A stretch of 64,000 nucleotides of DNA from Cannabis sativa (taxonomy: Eukaryota; Streptophyta; Magnoliopsida; Rosales; Cannabaceae): assembly GCF_029168945.1 (NCBI RefSeq), contig NC_083604.1, forward strand, positions 33,785,686 to 33,849,685, read 5' to 3'. The translations under genes and the position numbers were made by a program. Below the pieces are notes generated by a model that saw only the letters and a list, made by a program, of their open reading frames with translations, did no database searches and was not told the DNA's origin. Below are positions 50,314 through 62,960 of the stretch, one piece after another. Each line of letters opens with the position of its first letter. Position 1 is the first letter of the stretch.

Positions 50314-52174
50314 TGTTGGGTTTTGGGCCCTAAATAAAACCCATTTCAATATAATCAGATTTATTTATTAATAAAGATCAGAAATAATATTTATGTTGCA
50401 TGGTTCACATGATTTATTTCATGATTATATATGCGTAATGTATGAATTCTATTTAAGTCCAGAACATATGAATTTGTTAATGATTATAGTGTTGTCAGCA
50501 CAGTGAAATATAATCTTAATTATATATTCGAAAGTTGATTCCCTGATTTGTCAGTTCACTGGATTTAGACTGACATGATAATCAGCGATAGGTATTCTTA
50601 CACCTTGGATAAGTGTTATGTCCTTTCCAGGGCATTGGCAAAGTTTACCAGTATCGGATGTATGGTGTATACATCGAAAGGGACCGATATTGAACTTTCA
50701 TTAGATATATTAAAATTTACCTTAATATCTATTCAATTCAATATCACCTGTTGATCCTAGATCAAATGATCTTAATCCTGATATGGTTAGGTTCGATCTC
50801 AAGAGTATTATACATGTTCTTTGATTTGTTAGTTAAGCCTACTTTTGGGTCCAGGTAATACGTACATTTTGGGAACATGATAGTATAATTAAGTGGGAGC
50901 ACTAACATAAATATGGAGCCTATAACTTCTATAGGAATTTAGAAGTGAAACGATGATATCCTTCGAGCTTGGCTAAACAGAGATAAATGGTGGAGATCTC
51001 ATTTCACTTCGCTGAAATATCATTTATACGAAGCTAAGTATTTTAAGGATAAAATACATTGAAGGTGTAACGGTAATTTTAGTTCCTATTCAATGTAGAT
51101 CATCTATTAGAGGGTCATTGTTCAAATTAGGATTATAACAATGGATAACTAATAGCTTATCTATATCGTGGAACATATAGAGCGTTCTATATAACTGAGG
51201 GTGCAATTCCAAGTTCTAAGTGTGGATTCAATAAGGAATTAATAAGTTAGGGAATTTACTTGGTAAATTCGGTTCGACTTATTGGAAGCTCGGTTATATA
51301 GGCCCATGGTCCCCATACTACTTGAGACCATACTGCTTGTAAGACTCAGTTAATTGATTTTGATTAATCTATTATAATTCTAAAGTTAGACTATGTCTAC
51401 TTTATGAATTTTCACTAAGCAAGGGAGAAATTGTAAAGAAAAGAGATTCAAAGTTTATTTATTAATTAAGAGACTTTGTATGTCTAATTAATACATATAT
51501 TAAATGAAATTATTATTTAATAATTAATTTTTAGTTATTAAATAATTAGAATTGGTATTTAAATGGTTAAATTGGAAAATTGGCATTTTTGAGAAAATGG
51601 GATTGAAAAATAACAAAATGGGAAAGTTGCAAAGTGAAGCCCATTTCCCTTATATGGCCGGCCACTATGCAAAGGTTTTACCATTTATTTTTCCATTATT
51701 TTAATGCCATACAATTCTAACCTAAACCTAGATAGCATTCTATAAATAGAAAGTGTTGGCTTCAGGAAACTATGACTTGCATATTGTTCCTTTCAGAGAA
51801 AGCCATAGCCGCCCCTCTCTTCTTCTTCTTCTCTTGAATTTCGAAATACCTTGAGTGAAAGATTAGTGCCCACACACATCAAGTGATATCTCAATCATAG
51901 TGTGTAAGACTGTGAAGAATCCAAACAACAAGAAGGAGAATCAGCATCAAGGAAGGAGAGAAAGAGATCCAAATTCAGATCTTGATTATGCTCTGCTACA
52001 GAAAGGAATCAAGGGATAGAGATCTGAATGGAAGGAGTCATTATATTCCGCTGCACCCAATGTAAGGTTTCCTAAACTTTATATGTGTTTATTTCATTGT
52101 TTTGGAATTCATATAAGGTTGTTAATGAAACATACATGGTAGTAAATCTATATCCTGATAAAATATTTCCAACA
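50314..52174 (+). mobile_element. Copia copy D 3' LTR (1861 bp)
   Basis: TGTTGGG...TTTCCAACA, directly after the polypurine tract GCAAGTGGGAGTT. It aligns with LTRs B and C in reverse orientation but is more diverged. The other LTR would lie outside the window. Confidence 0.85.
51741..51748 (+). promoter_or_regulatory. TATA box in LTR D
   Basis: TATAAATA in the position homologous to the TATA boxes of LTRs B (6811-6820, minus) and C. It is the likely core promoter of the family. Confidence 0.55.
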
Positions 52175-53745
52175 GTCTCGTCCTATGACAGAACCACAGA
52201 TCCAGTCTCGCATTTGAATAACTTGAACATGATAATGCGAGCGAGTAACATGACGAACAATTTATGCTGTATTTTGTTCCCCACCTCGCTTGTTAGAGCA
52301 ACGAGTAGCAGGTTTAACAAGTTTACTCGTCATTCAATAATTTCCTGAGAGGAGCTGTCCAGGGATTTCAAGAAGAAATTTTAAGTCGCTAGGGATAGGC
52401 GACCTGAAGCGGCCTCGCTAACCAATATAAAACAACAGCTTGATGAAACACTTAAGGCGTACTTAAGTCGTTTTAGCACAGCTGCTTCTAGGGTTAGAAA
52501 CTTGGATGACAGCACGCAATTTATAGCCCTTCAGGCGGGGATCTCCACTGATCCATTAACAACCGGGGGCGAGTTCTGGGATGATTGACAAGGACGTCCG
52601 ATAGGAAGCATCACTGAGTTCAACGAGAGGGCTGAGGTGTTTGTCTGGAAGGAAGAACCCCAAAAGGAAATGAGCTTGTTGAAATAAGCTCAAGAGGTAA
52701 ACCCAGTAATGTTTAAACATGGACTGCTTCCACGAGAATTAATAACTCAGGGGCTTCTCGTTCGAAAAGAAAGGATGAAATTAGGGAACCGTCGAAGGAT
52801 AGAAAGAAACCAAAGAAGCATGACAAATACGTGCAAGTGTATACTATTTATACCAAGCTCAATGAAACTCGGGAAAATATTTACCTCGCACATGAGCAGA
52901 AGGTAGCCTTCGGCAAACCCGAGCCTATGAGGAATTTGAGGAGCAAAAGAGATCATAACAAATATTGTAAATTCCATAAAGTTATTGGGCATACGACCGA
53001 CAAACGACACCACTTGAAAGATGAGATAGAGAGTCTCATCGCTCGAGGCCATTAATTTTAAACTGTATGTGAAAAGACAGGGCCAGGGATACAACAAGCC
53101 CCGTCAGCCTAATAACCGAAACAACCAGGGGTTACAGCCTATTCCTGTGGAAGGAGAGGACATCCTGGTTATTTTGGGATGACCACATATTGTAGGGGAA
53201 AGCAATAACGTCCAGAAAAGATATGTGAGGGAGATAAAGAACAAGCAGTCGATCTTTGCCCCAGAACATTCCAAAAAGGTGAAAACCGAGGAACCCCCAA
53301 TTACAGAGGAAGATGAGAAGAATGTGAGATACCCTCACGTCGATCCGCTGGTCATAACCATTCAACTCGCCAATAAGAGAATCAAGAGAGTGTTAATAGA
53401 CAATGGGAGCTTGATAAATATCATTTATAAGGAGACTCTAAAGAAAATGGGGCTCGAAAAGGCCAAGTTAAGGCCTTGTATGGTGAATCTTTGTGGATTC
53501 ACCTGAGATAGCGCCGCTAGCCTTGGGATAATCCAGCTCGCATTAACTTTAGGCGAGGCACCTTTAACTGCTACTCTTATGCAAGATTTTTTAGTTGTCG
53601 ACCTGCCCTCGGCTTACAACATATTGTTGGGTCGTCCAGCACTGATCGGACTAGGGGCAGTCAGTTCGATCAAGCACCTATCTTTAAAATTCCAAACACC
53701 AGATGTCAGGTCACTTAGGACACAGTCTTGTAATAGATGAAATGG
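52175..53745 (+). pseudogene. gag-pro: Tat/Ogre-like Ty3/gypsy gag-protease remnant
   Basis: Degenerate gag starting abruptly after LTR D (SSYDRTTDPVSHLNNLNMIM). It runs through a CCHC-like block YCKFHKVIGHTTDKRHHLKD near 52970-53025, in which the expected last Cys is Arg. A retropepsin-like region follows, with [14 protein letters not shown] near 53385 and [13 protein letters not shown] near 53610. Frame changes and stops occur throughout (for example near 52350 and 53180). The motifs resemble gag-pro of the Tat/Ogre group; no RT or integrase follows. Copy D is inserted at its left edge. Confidence 0.7.
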
Positions 53746-54000
53746 ACTTGACATAGGATGTCTTAGGATATGATGGGGGTATAAAAGGAGAATGGCTCAC
53801 TATAAATAGGACCCTTAAGTTCATTGTAAGGGAGGGATTTTTTAAATTTTCTAAAAGCAATGAAACATTATGACCTTGAGATAAAAGAGATTTATGAGAT
53901 CCTTATTGTAAAAATTCTTTGAATTAAGTTTTCATTTAAGTGTTAGTTTAAAAATCTGATTATATTGTTAACAAGTTCTAACCGTCAACAGTTAGGTTTT
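53746..54000 (+). mobile_element. Possible LTR remnant behind the Tat-like fragment
   Basis: Contains GGGGGTATAAAAGG near 53776 and CTATAAATAGG near 53811, followed by TTCATTGTAAGGGAGGG. This arrangement is seen at the transcription start of LTRs in this group. If correct, the RT-integrase part has been deleted between protease and LTR. No LTR ends were identified. Confidence 0.3.
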
Positions 54001-54433
54001 TTTGTATTTATTTAGTTATCGTTAAGTTTGTATTTATTTTATTTTCGTTGATCAATTATGATAAATAATTTTAATTTAAAATTCTATTTTTTTTTTTAAT
54101 TTTAAAAATATTGATTTAATTGCCATATAATGTTATAGGATGGAATTTTTCGTAGAGTTTGATAAACCACATAGGTAAATAACGGAGTATAAGGAACCGA
54201 ACAATAAATTTGAAACAAAAAGGGACCTAAGGTAGTTTACCGATCAAAAATAAAGAAAAAGGGAAAAAGTGTATACAGAAGTAAATGTAACGAATTTGAC
54301 ACCAAATTACCTGAAAACAAATAATAAAAAATTAAAATGGTATGCTATGCTGAAAAGTAATTTAGAGAGCAATAAGTTTTTTTTTTCTTTTTCCTTCTTT
54401 CTTTTCTTAAAACTCACACAAAACATAAATGAA
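54001..54433. other. Short AT-rich intergenic stretch and 3' flank of the DUF4378 gene
   Basis: It has no gene. It contains a T-rich run at 54377-54410 and presumably the 3' untranslated region of the minus-strand gene ending at 54434. No clear polyadenylation signal was singled out. Confidence 0.4.
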
Positions 54434-57400
54434 CTAGAAACAAAGTCTTCTCTTACATGCCTCAAAGGGCAGTGGAGAATACAAGTTATTGTAGAAGTTT
54501 ATTGAACCCATATCTGTGATAATTTCTTCAATTAAGTCTCTGCAAATTCGGTCTTGCAATGCTAAGCCTATTCTTCCAATTTCACGCCTCTCTCCCCAAG
54601 CAATGTCTTTGGATACTTCTTCTACATTCTCTCTCATGGCTTCACTAGTCCATAATGACGATGATGACGGTGGTGGAAGGGATGCTGCTGCAGGTTCCAC
54701 TCGATGTAAATAATCAGGACTACTAACGATTGTCTTCCTATGAAGAGATTCACATGTGATTCTATCAAAGATGCTTGGATTGATGAAGTCTTCTTCTCCT
54801 TTTCTTTTTTGTTGTCTTGCTTGATGTTGAACTCTTCCTGTACCATGTTATTACGTTTAATCATACAAAAAATTAAATATGATATAATTGGCATGGAAAA
54901 TAAAAGTTTGTGTAATTACCATTATCTTAATTTTGACCGATATAAATAGAGTACTCAAGTAGCTATCATGTATTAGTGGACATCTAATCCTATCTAATTT
55001 TTTTTGTATCAAGTTAAAATGTGGTTGTTATCAATATCATGAAACCCAAATTAATCTTTAAAAATTCAATCCAATTAAGTCATTCTCGTTAGATTTCCTT
55101 CAAATTTAAGTATAATTTTCTTAAATACATTAAATATCATATAAAAACACTTAATCTCATCACTAATTTAATAAATAAAATTTGACTGCATAAAGTTGTA
55201 GAATTACTTATTTCTAACCGTAAAACTAAAAATTTAAAGTAACTAATACACCTACACAATTATCAAAACTAATTATTGTAGTTAATACAATTACTCTCTT
55301 TCAAGTTTTCTACACTATAGGAGTACTGTGGAATGGTGAACGATATATACGTTTAATATATACATTGCCAATACAAATTATCTATATAGTGTACTTAATT
55401 ATATGGTATAATCATTATATCAAATCCATAAAAATTTGTAACAAATTCAGAAAAAAAAAGTGTAACGAATGTATAAAAACATCCGTCACATAGATATAAC
55501 TATGGAATCACCTTTTTTTTTTTTTCTTTTCTTTGAAATCCATAAATATGTCCATCTCATACATATTTTAGTGCATTTATTGTACATTTTGTATGCATTG
55601 GATATGGCTACATTCTGGGGTGGGCATCATCGAATCCAATCTAATTGAACCGAACCGATTTAATTTAATCCAATTACAAAAAGTTAGATATCAAATTACA
55701 AAAAGTTCGATATCCAATTACAATTGAATTGGATGCTAAAAGTTAAATTCTAATTGAATGGGATCGTTATTGGATGTCAATTTTAAAATCCAATTAAAAA
55801 TCGATCCAATATCCAATTATATTTATATATATTAAAAAATTATTTATACAATAAAAAATATTGAAAAATATAATATATATTTATCATATTTTTATAAAAA
55901 AATTTATATGTTGAATTTGTAACACTTGACTATTTTGCGTATTTATTTTTATGATATTTTGTTCTATTTTATTACTTAGAAATATTTTTTTAATTATTCA
56001 AAACTTTTAGCTACATTACACTTGTAAGAATAGTATGTTTATGAAGTATTAAACCTAAATAAAATATGATACTTAATTTTTATGTATTTTTTTTTTCATA
56101 TTTTTAAGTTAATGTTAAAATTTATGTGTGTAATTGGATATTCAATAAAAAAAACCGATTCAATCCAATTAGTAATTGGACTGGATTGGATTGGATTTTG
56201 AGGTCTAATTGGATTGGATCGGATGGTGATTTTCTAAGTCCAATCACTAATTAGATTGGATCGAGTGAGGAAAAAAAGGTTAGATTGGATCGGATGCCCA
56301 CCCCTACTAGATTCTGTAACTATTACCCTTGACTTATATACATATATTTATATTTAATTTTTTAATTTTATGTATATATGTTTCATAAATATTGGATTTA
56401 AATGTATAAGTTCAAAAGAGAAAAATAGATAAGACAAAAGATGTTTATATTTTGTATTGAAAAATGAATATGGATTACAATGAAATACAACTACTTACAA
56501 TGAAAAGATTTCTATGTGGGTTTTTATGTTGATTTTGGTTGTAATTTAGGTTGCTTCGTTAGTTGTTATGGGAGTTTCTACGTGGAATTCCGTAAAATAT
56601 TAAAAAAAAATTATTTTTAAATGTAAAAATAAAAAAGTCCCTTAAAATTATCCCTTATTCTTGGGATAAGTTAAAAAATACCACTTTTTTGTATCCATTA
56701 ATTAAAAATACCCTGATCATATTATATTTTATTAAAATATTTCCACTTTTCACCCTCACTCTCTACTTAAGTCTAGCATATAATTTATATTAACTTAAAG
56801 GGTCTAATGGCGATATAATCTATAAAAATGGGTATATCTTAAAAAATATGAAAATTGAGGTAAAAATTAAAACAAGTAAAGTAAAGTGGGTATACCATGT
56901 AATTTCCTCCTTATTCTTTGGTATATGAACATCAAGATTATTTAGCCCATGATATATGTGGTGGGCTTAGATGGTTGGCCCAAATTCATTAGCACAACAC
57001 ATGTGGATTGGATCTTATACTTGTATTCTTGTAACTTGTAAAGCCACATTAAAAAGGAGAAATTTGACTTTTTATGCATTTAGTAGATTAAAGTATTTCC
57101 CTAAACCTAAGTTAACCCATATTGATAGAATATGCTAATATTTTATAAAACTCAATTCTACCCCTCCCATTTGAAACACATGATCCTATCTCTTTCTCCC
57201 TTCCCTCTCTCGCTCTCTAAACTCACCCCAAGCACTAGACCCACAATCTAACACCCACAACCTTGGTCCCTTCTCTCCACAACCACTGCGACCACATACC
57301 CAACGACCCACGGACCCAACGACACACAGACCCAACGACTTCTCCATCTACCATGTTTTCTCCATCAGCAATATTGTCAAATGAAAAATTGTATAAATTT

Positions 57401-60400
57401 TAGTTATTTGTGAGTTTATGTTTTACTTAGGGTCGAAAATGACCAAATTTATGTTTTGAGCAAAAAAATAGTTTTTTCGACAGGCCCAATGTTGGTCTGA
57501 TGCCTTCCTGTTGATAAAAAATGTTAAAGTTGAAGATGAAGGTCTGATGGTGGCCTGATGCTACCTATAAATGTAGGATATGGTTTGATGGTAGTCCGAT
57601 GGTGGTCTGATGGTGGTGCGATGCGTTCCTGACGAGCTTAATGAATGGAGCTTAACATATATAAATGTAGAATATGGTCCGATGGTGGCCTGGGGTTACC
57701 ATTTTCTTATGCACAAAAACATAAAAAAAATGGGTAGTATTGGGCAACTATCGGACAACAATCAAAGCACCATCGAACCCTCAAGGAAAGACCATCGGTA
57801 TGGATGGGAATAGAGAGTATGGATGGTGAAGTTAGAAGAGAAAAGAAGAGAAAAGGGTATTATAGGTATTGATATAAAGTGTGCTCAATTTTAACCACAG
57901 GCAGCCAGCCCAGGCATGTGACAAAAGTGCATGCAGCTGGAAACCTTACAACAAGTACTTTGCTTTTCTAAGTGATAGAGAGACTGAGGGGTCATGAAAC
58001 ACATGCCACTATATAAAGCTGCCTTCATCTCTTTCTCTCTCTCTCGAAATAATCTTTGACTCCATAATAAAAGGAGTCAGTGGTTACCAAATACCAACAA
58101 CTTGTAATAAAGATAATAACACAAACAAACCGGCCCCTCAATTAGCATGTCAAATAATCTATAATCTAGGTCCACTACTGATTAATCGTCTGAGCTGATA
58201 TTTTTCCTAATTATATAAAGCGATTGGGAAACGGCTCTCCTGAATTTAACCCTACCCAATTAGTCGTCTATTGTTAATTCTTACTTTTTGGTTCATAATT
58301 ATGACAAACATTTCTGCAGTGTGACTCAAAAACATTTTTTTCTTTTTCTTTTCTTGCTTTGAATGCCAGCAAACTATGTTTGTGGTGAACAAACAGTTCA
58401 CAGTCATTTTGACACAGATCTTAACACAACTTAAATTTTTTAACAATAATGTCACATCTTATATCAATCATTACAGCTCTATGTATAATATGTAATTATG
58501 TCTTATTCTTCTAGCTGTTATTAGTCAACACTATTCAAAATTTTAAATTTAGCCATATTAAAATTTATAATTAAAAATAAAAAAATATTAATCACACAAA
58601 AATAATTTGTTGTGATTAAAATATATTTTTAGTCACAATATTTATAATAAATAAAATTAAATTACTAATAATTTTTAAGTATTATATTTTTAGTCACAAT
58701 TAATTAATTTTTTAATGTGACTAAAAATTATGTTTAATTATACATAATTTATGTTAATAACTAAGTGTTGTCAATTTTTTTAGTGCAAAAACTAATTGCC
58801 TATGTTGTTAATTTTAGCATATATAATTACAAATAGTAATTTAAAAATCACTGTCCCCCACTAACTAGAAATAATGTTAATGTTATATGATTATGAGTGA
58901 AAATTAAGTGCATGCAATTATTTCTTACTTGGAATACTAAAATCGCTTTATCTGTGGACTGTAGACTGTGGTGGGGCAGGGTCATTACTTTTTACATGAA
59001 AAAAGTTTGTTCTGTCTCGTTTCTCTACAAGGATATGGATTCATTCATCCCTAAAACTTCCAAATGTAACACTTTTCTATTGTATATTAGGAACATTCCA
59101 ACACTAACTGAAACTAATTTCTATAGCTTACGGTTCTAATAAGTTAACAGAGCAGTAGAAGAGCACTCTCCCATTGACACACAATTCAGGAAGCACACAC
59201 ACAGAGACTACTACAATACAAAACTAAACTCCATGATATAGAATGATTTACCACTCAAATATATTGATAAGAATATTGCAAAAATCACACATTATTATTT
59301 AGTTCTAGATAATTAATTGTTGATTCCCGTTCTCTGTATTTTTTTTCCTTCTTATTTTATTAATAATATTTTTTCTTTTTTAGTTCTGATTCTTTTTCTT
59401 TTATCTACAAATATATTTATATATATATATATATACATATCTCCATAAATAGAAAATACCACAAGAAAAAAAAAATTATGAAAATTTTCAAATATATATA
59501 ATTGAACTTAGTTATTGAGACCGCACTCTTTAATTGTGTGATTGTGTTAGTGCTCTATAGTAGTCTCAGTAGTAAAGATAAAAATTTGGTCATGCAAATA
59601 CTATTAAGATTAATCAAACACGTACCGTAACTTAACGACTGTCGTTTTGATTGAAATAAATTGCTCAGAGGAGACCGAGTGGACTCGTCAAGAACTGAAA
59701 CCCGACTCGGCTTGTCAGCATTATGATTATTATTGTTGTTAATATGAACCTCCAAACCTTTATTAACTCCATCCGAGTTTCTCAACACAGCGGCGGAAGC
59801 GGTAGGTGACTGCAATTGCTCCGCCGATCGCACGGCGTTTATGATTTTCTTCAGAGCCTGCAAGTCCCGATCACATTTCTCCAAGGCGCCCAGAAGTTGC
59901 CGGCGCTTTTCGGCGGCGGATGAATATTCCGACAGCTGTTGCTGCACAGTGTTAGCTTTCGACAATATCATGGACTTAGTAGTTGAAGAATAAGGCTCTT
60001 CCAATCCCATTAGCCTCGCTACTAGGCCTGCTGGTGAGGCTGATTTGAAGTTATGCGGCGAATTAACTGAGTACCGCCTAATCTCCGCAGGCAAAGTAGG
60101 GCTCCTCGGTACCTCGCAGGAGTGTCTCTGGGTGACATTTTTCGTGGAGGAGGGGTTTGTTGAGCTGATTTGCTTCTTTTCTTTATCTATGGATTTAGAA
60201 GACTTTGTAGCAGTAGTAGGAACAAGCTCGTTTTTGGCTTGCCTTTTTCCTGGAGAAAGAAATATACATAACAAAGAAAGAAAGAAGGAAAGAAGCAAAT
60301 AAGTAGTGAAAGAGAGAGTAATTAATTAAGTACCGAATGTAAGTAATTTTCGGCGGCCGTGGTAATTGGAGACTAGATGGATCATGGAAAAGGCCGGACA

Positions 60401-60494
60401 TGCAGCCAACGACCTTGGCATGGAGTTTTTCGGTACCATTGCTATCGCTTTCACGGTGAGAAGATGATGAGGGGAGAGTATCTTGTGTCTTCAT
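54434..60494 (-). CDS. DUF4378/VARLMGLE protein (TRM/LONGIFOLIA-like), three exons, 393 aa
   Basis: Proposed exons are 60494-60334, 60242-59626 and 54837-54434. Their lengths (161, 617, 404) sum to 394 codons including the stop, and both junction phases fit. Donors are GTACTT and GTACGTG; acceptors are AAAAAG and GTACAG. Residues 26-37 carry the VVGCMSGLF start common in this family; AGLVARLMGLEE (125-136) is the DUF3741-type motif; 165-194 is a helical KRRQLLGALEKCDRDLQAL segment; 331-370 (EEVSKDIAWGERREIGRIG...) is the DUF4378 end. Relatives include TON1-recruiting proteins that act at cortical microtubules; whether this one does so is inference. It is short for that group. The second acceptor of intron 1 is a choice: the better CCAG seven bases earlier would break the frame. 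The gene is very likely real; exact exon edges are less sure. Confidence 0.82.
55608..55615. repeat. 8-bp target-site duplication of MITE (left)
   Basis: CTACATTC, matching CTAGATTC at 56307-56314 with one difference. Confidence 0.75.
55616..56306. mobile_element. hAT-type MITE, 691 bp
   Basis: The ends are inverted repeats: TGGGGTGGGCATC at the left and GATGCCCACCCCTA at the right. Similarity continues inward over CCAATCTAA. Flanking 8-bp duplications and the (T/C)AGGGGTGGGCA-like terminus are typical of hAT non-autonomous elements. The interior is AT-rich with many GGATTGGATT-type repeats and no coding capacity. It lies inside an intron. Confidence 0.8.
57538..57690. repeat. Degenerate minisatellite, about 11-12 bp units
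   Basis: Repeated variants of GGTCTGATGGT (GGCCTGATGCT, AGTCCGATGGT, GGTCTGATGGT, GGTGCGATGCG). A related unit also stands alone near 57494. It may belong to a larger unclassified repeat spanning about 57050-57910. Confidence 0.5.
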
Positions 60495-60567
60495 ATCTCT
60501 CTCTTCGGTGATTATTGGGTTAGAGAGAAAAGAAATATGACTATAGCAAGGGACATTACATTTTACA

Positions 60568-60578
60568 TTTATATAAAC
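60568..60578 (-). promoter_or_regulatory. TATA box of the DUF4378 gene
   Basis: The minus strand reads TTTATATAAAT about 75 nt upstream of the start codon at 60494, with a CT-rich stretch between. Spacing fits a short 5' leader. Confidence 0.55.
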
Positions 60579-60689
60579 AAAGTTTTACATTTCTATTTTT
60601 ATTACTTAATTTTTTTCTTTTTTAATGTTTTTACTCGTTAAAGCTTCAAAATTTGTTTTTTGTTTTTTTTTTCTTTCTTTATATATATA

Positions 60690-61650
60690 TATATTTTTTT
60701 AATCAAAATAATTTTTATTAGACAGAAACATCCGCTGATACAAAGGCCTGAAGAGAAATGGGAGCATCGCTTTCAGTAAAACGACGACCTGACCAATAAC
60801 AAGCACCACGTGCCATACAGGACTTTGTTAGCAGACCGTTTAACATGACCAATAGAAACATTACTTAAACAAGATAAAATAGACAATCTTAAACAAATAG
60901 ACCAAAAATAGAAGGCATAGATACCGAACTAAGAATAGTTTGAACAACTAAAATGCAATCTGTCTCTAAAATAACATTTGACTTGTTATGCCTCTTTATC
61001 CAACCAAGTGCCTCTTTGACATTTAGAATTTTTGCAATTTCGGGTCGGCAACTGACAGAAGAAATAGTTGAAAACGCCTCAATTATTTGACCATCATAGC
61101 CGCGCGCTACAAAACCAGTTGTGATCTCATTTGTGTCTTCAAAAACCGCTCCATCCACATTAATATTTAACTGCCCAGCAGCTGGTTTGGACCAGTGTTC
61201 TCTTGTGTCAGTGCGATTGGAAGCCAAGGAACCCGAATCCAGCCACTTAGACTGGGCACACGTTTATTGTCGAAGAGTAGTACGAGCTAGCCAAACAAAA
61301 TCAGCAGCACTACAACTTTTACCATTCCAAAGCATATCATTCTGAGCCTTCTAAATTGCCCAACCAACCATGACAACTTCTTCAACCAACCCCTTATTGC
61401 CTAATGCCAACACTTCCATAAACCAGTCAAAGAAATTGGTTGTTGTAGAATGACCAACACCTAACGCCGATCGGAGCCAACAAGAATGAGCAAAGGAGCA
61501 TTGAACCAAAACATGGAAAATTGACTCTTCCCCATAGTGGCACAACACACAGTGTAAAACCACAGGAACATGTTTACTATGAAGCTGAGTACGTGTTGGT
61601 AGACAACCTGAAAGAGTTTTCCAAGCAAAATGTAAAATCATCTTCAATTG
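60690..61650 (-). pseudogene. 5'-truncated LINE (L1-type) ORF2 end: zf-RVT and RNase H
   Basis: In one frame from 61647: a reverse-transcriptase zinc-binding region (HFAWKTLSGCLPTRTQL, CVLCHYGEESIFHVLVQC), then an RNase H domain with NVDGA, an acidic helix and ETDC (61227-60889). In-frame stops lie at 61351-61353 (TAG) and 61264-61266 (TAA). After 60889 the similarity goes on in another frame to about 60722 (ARGACYWSGRRF). The 3' end shows TAATAAAA and an A-rich run near 60690-60715. The endonuclease and RT parts are missing, as in many truncated plant LINE copies. It is not functional. Confidence 0.8.
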
Positions 61651-61712
61651 ATTTTTTTATTTATTTTTTCTTTCTATTCTATCTCTATTTCTCTTTTATA
61701 TTTTTATTTTTC

Positions 61713-62269
<557 letters not shown>

Positions 62270-62960
62270 TAATAAATAAATTGATTTTTTACGTGGTTCA
62301 GGCGTTAATGATCTTAGTCTACTAGTCAATTGTATTAGCCTTTGTTGGCATGTATTTAAGTATTACAAGTGTTTACAATGACATTTTTGTATTCGTCTTG
62401 TTTCTTTCACAGAAGAAAGCTCTCTAGGAATTTTGGGAGAGGTTTTTTAAGTAAAAAATTATTCACCTCTCGTTCATAGAAAATAAAGGTATTTATAGGC
62501 ACACATGGGGATGAAGACATACCATTTACCCACTTAGGGTTTTGTACTCTACTCACTTTAAGGGCTGCTACTATAATAGGACGATCTGACCATTAGTTGA
62601 TAAGAAGCATCTTCATCGTGTGGCGTACAAATGCAGTGAAGGATTTCGTACAAACTAGGACACATGTCGTGCAAAGGTCTTTCCTTTGCAGAATACTCTC
62701 TAACCAGGTCGTTGGGCAAAAGGCATGTCCAGAGGTGCGTACGCGCACTACAATGGCTGAGCCTGGGGGACAAGATCTGATCTTGTGTCAAAAACATGTG
62801 TAACTGCCTATATATAGGACAATTTTCATATGGTGCTGACATGGCCATTGGCCTCAAGACTACTACCACGTCCTCTGACCATTACACGAGGGGTACTCTT
62901 CACTCGGAGGCCATTTACTTCAACTACCTTCCATGTGAAGACTCGGTTTAACTGAGTCAA
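62270..62960 (-). mobile_element. Possible LTR fragment of an unclassified retrotransposon
   Basis: Contains TTTTTTACGTGGTTCAGGCG at 62284-62303, followed by ...CTTAGTCTACTAGTC. This resembles the ACGTGGTTCGG...CCTAGTCCACG block common in plant LTRs. On the minus strand, CCTATAAATACC near 62490 could be its TATA box. No ends or duplications were found, so this is a tentative call. Confidence 0.3.

Larger units (their letters stand above)
54838..59625 (-). other. Large intron 2 of the DUF4378 gene
   Basis: 4788 bp between a GTACGTG donor and a GTACAG acceptor in matching phase. It holds a hAT-type MITE (55616-56306), a degenerate minisatellite (57538-57690), poly-A/T and AT-rich filler, and an AT microsatellite near 59411-59434. 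No coding exon of the gene was recognised inside it, though a short one cannot be excluded. Confidence 0.6.

Noticed and set aside
57610..57813. 67-residue frame in the large intron
   Set aside because: It is built on the GGTCTGATGGT minisatellite and its flank, with no protein family resemblance.
62558..62869. 103-residue minus-strand frame
   Set aside because: It has no recognisable domain and lies in a stretch that looks like LTR sequence.
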